From contig NW_018344227.1 of assembly GCF_002099425.1 (NCBI RefSeq), positions 1,364,001 to 1,428,000 of the forward strand: DNA of 64,000 nt, in the 5' to 3' direction. Every line of letters starts with the position of its first letter. Position 1 is the stretch's first letter. The position numbers and the translations under genes are program-made. Source of the stretch: Phascolarctos cinereus. Taxonomy: Eukaryota; Chordata; Mammalia; Diprotodontia; Phascolarctidae. Of the stretch, positions 59,560-64,000 are shown in pieces. The notes under the pieces were generated by a model. The model had not been told where the DNA came from. It saw nothing but the letters and a program-made list of their open reading frames with translations, and ran no database searches.

Positions 59560-62212
59560 CTGGTTCACTCTTGGCCAAAAAGAGATGAGCAAAAAAATAA
59601 AAAACAAAAAACAAAAACAAAAACAGCTCAACCATAGAACGCTAGTATGGTGACAGAGAAGATCAAGACAAACTCAGAAGAGGACAACAACATCAGAACA
59701 CCCATGACAAAACCCCAAAGAAAAATTGAAAGTGGTCTCAAGCACAGAAAGAAGTCATGGAATTATATTTTTTTAAACAAGTCAACAGCTTGGAAAAAGA
59801 AAACAACTGCTAAAAGGTAGAATTGGCCAAATGGAAAAGGAGATACAAAAATTCACTGAAAAAACCCAACTCCTTAAAAAGTACAATTGGCCAAATGGAA
59901 AGGAAAATACAAAAACTGAGGAAAATAATCCCTTAAAATTTAGAATTGGACAGGTGGAAGCTAACGAGAGACATCAAGAATTAAACAAATCAAAAAGAAT
60001 GAAAAAAAAATAGAAGAAAATGTAAAATACCTCACTGGAAAAACAACTGACCTGGAAAATAGATCCAGGAGAGACAATGTCAGAATCATTGGATGACCTG
60101 AAAGCCACAATCAAAAGGAGAACCTAGACAGTATATTTTAATAAGTTATCAAGGAAAATGGCCCTGGTATCCTGGAACCAAAGGGCAAAATAGGCATTGA
60201 AAGAATTTACTGATCACCTCAGGAAAGAGATCCCAAAACAAAACTCCATGGAACATTATAGCCAAATTTCAGAACTATCAGGTCAAGTAAAAACTATTGC
60301 AAGTGGTCAGAAAGAAACAATTCAGGTATCAGGGAGCCACAGTCAGGATGACACAGGATCTAGCAGCTGCAACATTGAAGCATCAGAGATCATGGGACAT
60401 GATATTCTGGAAGGTAAAGGAGCTAGGACTACAACCAAGAATCAGTGAAATTAAGCATACTACTTCAAGGGGAAAAATGGTCATTCATTGAAATAAAAGG
60501 ATTTCAAACTTTCATTAGAAGAGCAGAATTGAACAAAAAAAAATTGATCTCTAATATCAAGAACCAAGAGAATCCTAAAAAGGGAAAAGAAAACATAAGA
60601 GATTCAATGGAGCTGAACTGTTTACATCCCTACATGGGAAGATGATACTTGTAATTCTTAAAAACTGTACCACTAATAGTACAGCCAGAAGAAATATAAA
60701 TAGACAGAGGTTACAGGTAAAAGGTGAATTTGAGGGAATAACATAAAAATAATTAAGGAATGAGAAAAAGGAATACAGTAGGTACAGAAGGAAGTGAGAG
60801 GTTATTTCACATGAAGAGGTGCAAAAGACCCATTACAGTGGAGGGGAAGATGGGAGAGTGGGTGTAGGGCCTTGCTTGAACCTTACTCTGATCATTGTAT
60901 CACATAGTATTGGCTCAAAAAGGAATAATATATGCAATCACTTGAATATAGAAATCTATTTTACCCAGAGAAGTAGGAGGGAAAGAGATTAAGTAAAAGG
61001 GAGGGGGGACTGACAGAAGGGAGGGCAGACCGGGGGAAGGGATAGACAGAAGCAAAACACCGGTGAGGAGGTGAGGAAGGTAAGCATAATAAGAGAGAGA
61101 GAACAGATAGGAGGAAAAATAGGATGGAGGGAAATACACAGTTAATGATCATAACTATGAATGTGAATGGGAGGAACACTCCCATAAAATGGAAGTGGAT
61201 AGCAGATTGGATCAAAAACCACAATCCTACAATATATTGTTTACAAGAAACACATCTGAAACAGAGGGACACACACAGAGTAAAGGTAAAAGGGTGGTGT
61301 AGAATATGTTATGCTTCAGCTGAAGTAAAAAAAGAAAAAGCAGGGGTAGCAATCCTGATCTCGACAAAGCAAAAGCAAAAATAGACCTAATTAAAATAGA
61401 TAAGGAAGGACACTACATCTTGCTAAAAGGTGCCATAGACAATGAAATAATATCAATACTAAACATATACCAAGTAGTATAGCATCCAAATTCTTGAAGA
61501 AGTTACATGAGTTATAGGTTCATGACCAAATAAGAGAGAGAGCAGTATGAAATGTAAAGCACATAATTTTGATTATATTAAAAAGCTTTTGTACAAACAA
61601 AACCAATGCAACCAGGATCAGAAAGAAAGCAGAAAAAGCTGGGAAATGATCTTCATAGCAAATGTCTCTAACAAAAGCCTCATTTCTCAAATATATAGAG
61701 AATTGAATCAAATTTATTTGAATACAAGCCATTCCCCAGTTGCTAAATGGTCAAAGATATGAAAAGGCAGTTTTCAGATAAAGAAATCAAAGCTATCTAT
61801 AGGTATACAAAGAAATCTCTAAATCATTTTTGATTAGATAAATGCAAATTAAAACAACTCTGAGGTACCACCTCATACCTATCAGATTGGCTGATATGAC
61901 AAAAAAGGAAAATAATAAATGCTGGAGAGGTTGTGGGAAAATTGGGACACTAATGCATTGTTGGTGGAGTTGTGAACTGATCCAACCACTCTGGACAGCA
62001 ACTGTGACTAATATGGAAATAAGCTGTACATGATAGCACATGTGTCACCTATATCAAACTGTTTACCATTTTAGGAAGGAGTGAGGGGAGGGAGGAAGGG
62101 AGAAAAATATGGAATGTGAAGTCTTATAAAAATGAATGCTAAAAATTGTCTTGACATGTAATTGGTAAAAAAATATATATATTATTTTAATAAAGAAAGA
62201 AAAGAGAAAAAG
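59560..62212 (+). mobile_element. L1, 5' part to 3' end, internally deleted twice
   Basis: ORF1 (59641-60470) has the MEKEIQKFTEKTQ coiled coil, NPLKFRIGQVEANE and later LSGQVKTIASGQKE-like words. The linker runs to about 61120. ORF2 starts at about 61140 with ITMNVNGRNTPIKWKWIADW and CLQETHLKQRDTHRVKVKGW, the L1 endonuclease. It jumps at about 61500 to KAFVQTKPMQ-like and then NNKCWRGCGKIGTLMHCWWS (61910-61990), and jumps again to the 3' UTR. Confidence 0.88.
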
Positions 62213-62630
62213 AAAAATGGAAAAAATCTCTCTTCTCATCTAAGCTAATAGTTGCCGAGTGCCAACATCAATTTGCTTCTTTTTTCCAGGCAGAATTGGC
62301 ATGATGCCAGTCAGATGGCACCTGGGGGAAGCCACCTAACAAGCTAAATATTCTGGATTTGAGACGTGGAACATGAAGTGAAGAAATCTTTACCATTCTG
62401 GTCCATGGAGTTAAAGTAGAGAGGAGACAGATCCACATGACAAGACCAAGGACTGCAGTTAAATAAAAGAAGCAGAATCACCTGAGAAAACAGTGAAGGA
62501 AGAATGATTCAAATGAATGTCTATTTTCTTCTAAAGAACCTACTAAATTCTGGATTCCATTTTCCTTTCAAGATGAGGACAAATCACTGCAGGAAAATTG
62601 TTCTTCCTAGGATGAGGAACCTGTTCTAGC
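62213..62630. other. host-like sequence between two L1 copies
   Basis: About 420 bp with no recognised repeat. It probably belongs to the intron of the coiled-coil gene whose exon begins at 63850. A TTTTTTCCAG word at about 62290 is acceptor-like on the plus strand, but no supported exon follows. Confidence 0.4.
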
Positions 62631-62647
62631 AAGACTAGCGGGCCACT

Positions 62648-63654
62648 TCATTTCTCAAATACACAGAGAACCGAGTCAAATTTATGAAAATACAAGTCAT
62701 TCCCCAATTGATAAATGGTCAAAGGATATGAACAGGTAGTTTTCAGAGAAAGAAATAAAAGCTATTGATTGCCGTATGAAAAAATGCTCTAAATCACTAT
62801 TGATTAGAGAAATGCAAATAAAAACAACTCTGAGGTACTATCTTACACCTATCAGATTGGCTAATATGACAAAAAAAAAAAGGAAAATATTAGATGATGG
62901 AGGAGATGTGGGAAAACTGGGACACTAATGCCCTGTTGGTGGAGTTGTAAAGTGATCCAACCATTCTGGAGACCAATTTGAAAGTATGCCAAAAGGGCTC
63001 TAAAATTGTACATACCCTTTGATCCAATCATACCACTGCTAAGTCCATATCCCAAAGACATCCAAAAAAAGGGAAAAAGGAAAAAGACCTGATTGTACAA
63101 AAATATTTATAGCAGTGCTTTTTGTGATGGCTAAGAACTGGAAATCGAAGGGATGCTCATCATTGGGGGAATGGCTAAACAAGCTGTGGTACATGATTGT
63201 AATAGAATATTATTGTCCTATAAGAAATGATGAGAAGGACGATTTCCAAAAAAACTTGGAAAGACATACATGAACTGACACATAGTGAAGTGAATATAAC
63301 CAGAACATTGTACACAGTAACAGCAATATTTTATGATGAAGAACTGTGAATGACTTAGCTATTCTCAGCAATACAACAATCTCAAAGGACTAATGATGAA
63401 GCAAACTATCGACCTCCAGAGAAAGAACTCGTATTGTTTGAGTACAGACTGAAGCATGTTAATTTTTCACTTTCATTTTTTTCTTTTGAGTATTCTTGTA
63501 CAAAATGACTAATATGGAAATGTTTTACATAATTGCTTGTGTGTAACCTATATCTGATTGCTCATCATCTCAGGGAGGGAGGGATCGAATTTGGAACTCA
63601 AAACTTTAAATAAAATGTTAAAAACTTTAAATAAAAATGTTAAAAAAAAATAAA
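62648..63654 (+). mobile_element. 5'-truncated L1 insertion near the coiled-coil exon
   Basis: It starts in late ORF2, runs through the C-terminus (TKIFIAVLFVMAKNWKSKGC-like) and 3' UTR to two ATAAAAATGTTAAA tail repeats. The 17-bp flank AAGACTAGYGGGCCACT lies at 62631-62647 and 63655-63671, with one difference. Confidence 0.93.
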
Positions 63655-63849
63655 AAGACTAGTGGGCCACTGATCAGGGCTGTCCCTCCCCACCCACCAT
63701 CGGTTCCCAAGGCAACAGCGACAGTGGGAGCCACTGCTCCTCACTCCACCATCTTCCTCTCAACTCCTTAGACACCTTTGCTCAAGGCTAGGATTTTCTC
63801 TTCCTTGCTCTGCCCTGCCCCCAGTTCTCCAAGGTCTCTCATTTCTCAC

Positions 63850-64000
63850 CTGTGCCTCCAGCATTTCAATTCGGGCTGCAAGGTGGCGGCAGGCCTGCTC
63901 AACCTCTTTGATCTTCAGCCAAACCTGCCGCAGCTCCCCACTGACCCTCTCTAACTCCGCATTTTCCTTCTGTAGATTCTCCATGTGCTGCAGGTGTTTC
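63850..64000 (-). CDS. coiled-coil protein exon, partial, unidentified
   Basis: Fifty codons are readable from 63999 to 63850; one base before them belongs to a split or earlier codon beyond the window. The peptide starts KHLQHMENLQKENAELERV and ends ARIEMLEAQ. It is rich in E, K, Q and L with heptad-like hydrophobic spacing and has no Pro, as in an alpha-helical coiled coil. The exon ends in CAG followed directly by GTGAGA, a strong donor, on a codon boundary. The GC-rich, repeat-free context also fits a host exon. I do not recognise the gene. In humans DKC1 lies upstream of GAB3, but this is not DKC1; NEMO/IKBKG, a nearby coiled-coil gene, does not align convincingly. It could belong to any coiled-coil gene next to GAB3 in marsupials. 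Confidence 0.6.

Noticed and set aside
63850-64000. Assignment of the coiled-coil exon to NEMO/IKBKG
   Set aside because: Only the HL and final LE positions line up with the remembered NEMO helix, and a conserved exon should match far better.
1-64000. CRISPR arrays, tRNA or rRNA genes, prokaryotic operons
   Set aside because: All regularly repeated units are microsatellites or transposons. The GTTCAAAT/TGACCCTGGGCAAG words are SINE internal promoters, not tRNA genes.

Overview
This is vertebrate nuclear DNA from a marsupial, probably from the X chromosome. The marsupial call rests on the dominant short repeat, a roughly 150-bp tRNA-like CORE-SINE of the WSINE1/MAR1 type present in at least 14 copies, together with marsupial-type L1, RTE with its 3'-tail repeats, old L2 and MIR, and hAT-derived MITEs. 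I cannot name the species. There are no operons, tRNA genes, CRISPR arrays or intact long reading frames; nearly every long open frame lies in a LINE or a simple repeat.

Only two host coding exons can be supported, both on the minus strand. The first (47527-47598) is the first coding exon of GAB3, a PH-domain docking adaptor: 24 codons ending exactly at a GTAAGT splice donor. Its 5' UTR and CpG-rich promoter lie to the right (about 47.6-48.4 kb), so positions 1-47526 are GAB3 intron 1; I did not find exon 2 in the window. GAB3 is in Xq28 in humans, in the part of the X shared with marsupials. The second exon (63850-64000, running off the window) encodes 50 residues of an unidentified coiled-coil protein and ends at a GTGAGA donor.

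Layout: 0-2.6 kb, scrambled L1 pieces with a SINE. 2.6-5.6 kb, a long antisense L2 with recognisable reverse transcriptase. 7.18-13.88 kb, an old LTR provirus, probably ERV-L-like, that split a MIR. 14.9-21.6 kb, several L1 copies in the same orientation. 21.8-32.7 kb, L2, RTE, MIR, hAT and SINE mixtures. 33-43 kb, L1 and L2 pieces with a dense run of SINEs. 43-47 kb, the least repetitive part of the intron, with a hAT MITE that has gained a long (GA)n tract. 47-49 kb, the GAB3 exon and promoter, flanked by a purine-rich and a pyrimidine-rich tract. 49-54.8 kb, L1 copies in both orientations, one nested inside another. 54.8-59.5 kb, mostly unassigned sequence with one SINE and a mariner-like hairpin. 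59.5-63.7 kb, two more L1 copies next to the coiled-coil exon.

I see no evidence for a new gene system. The most informative signals are the provirus with its target site readable on both sides, the GAB3 first exon with an open in-frame extension through a repeat, the unidentified terminal exon, and a recurring class of internally deleted L1 elements. Repeat names are from memory of family sequences, and most repeat boundaries are good to about 10-30 bp.
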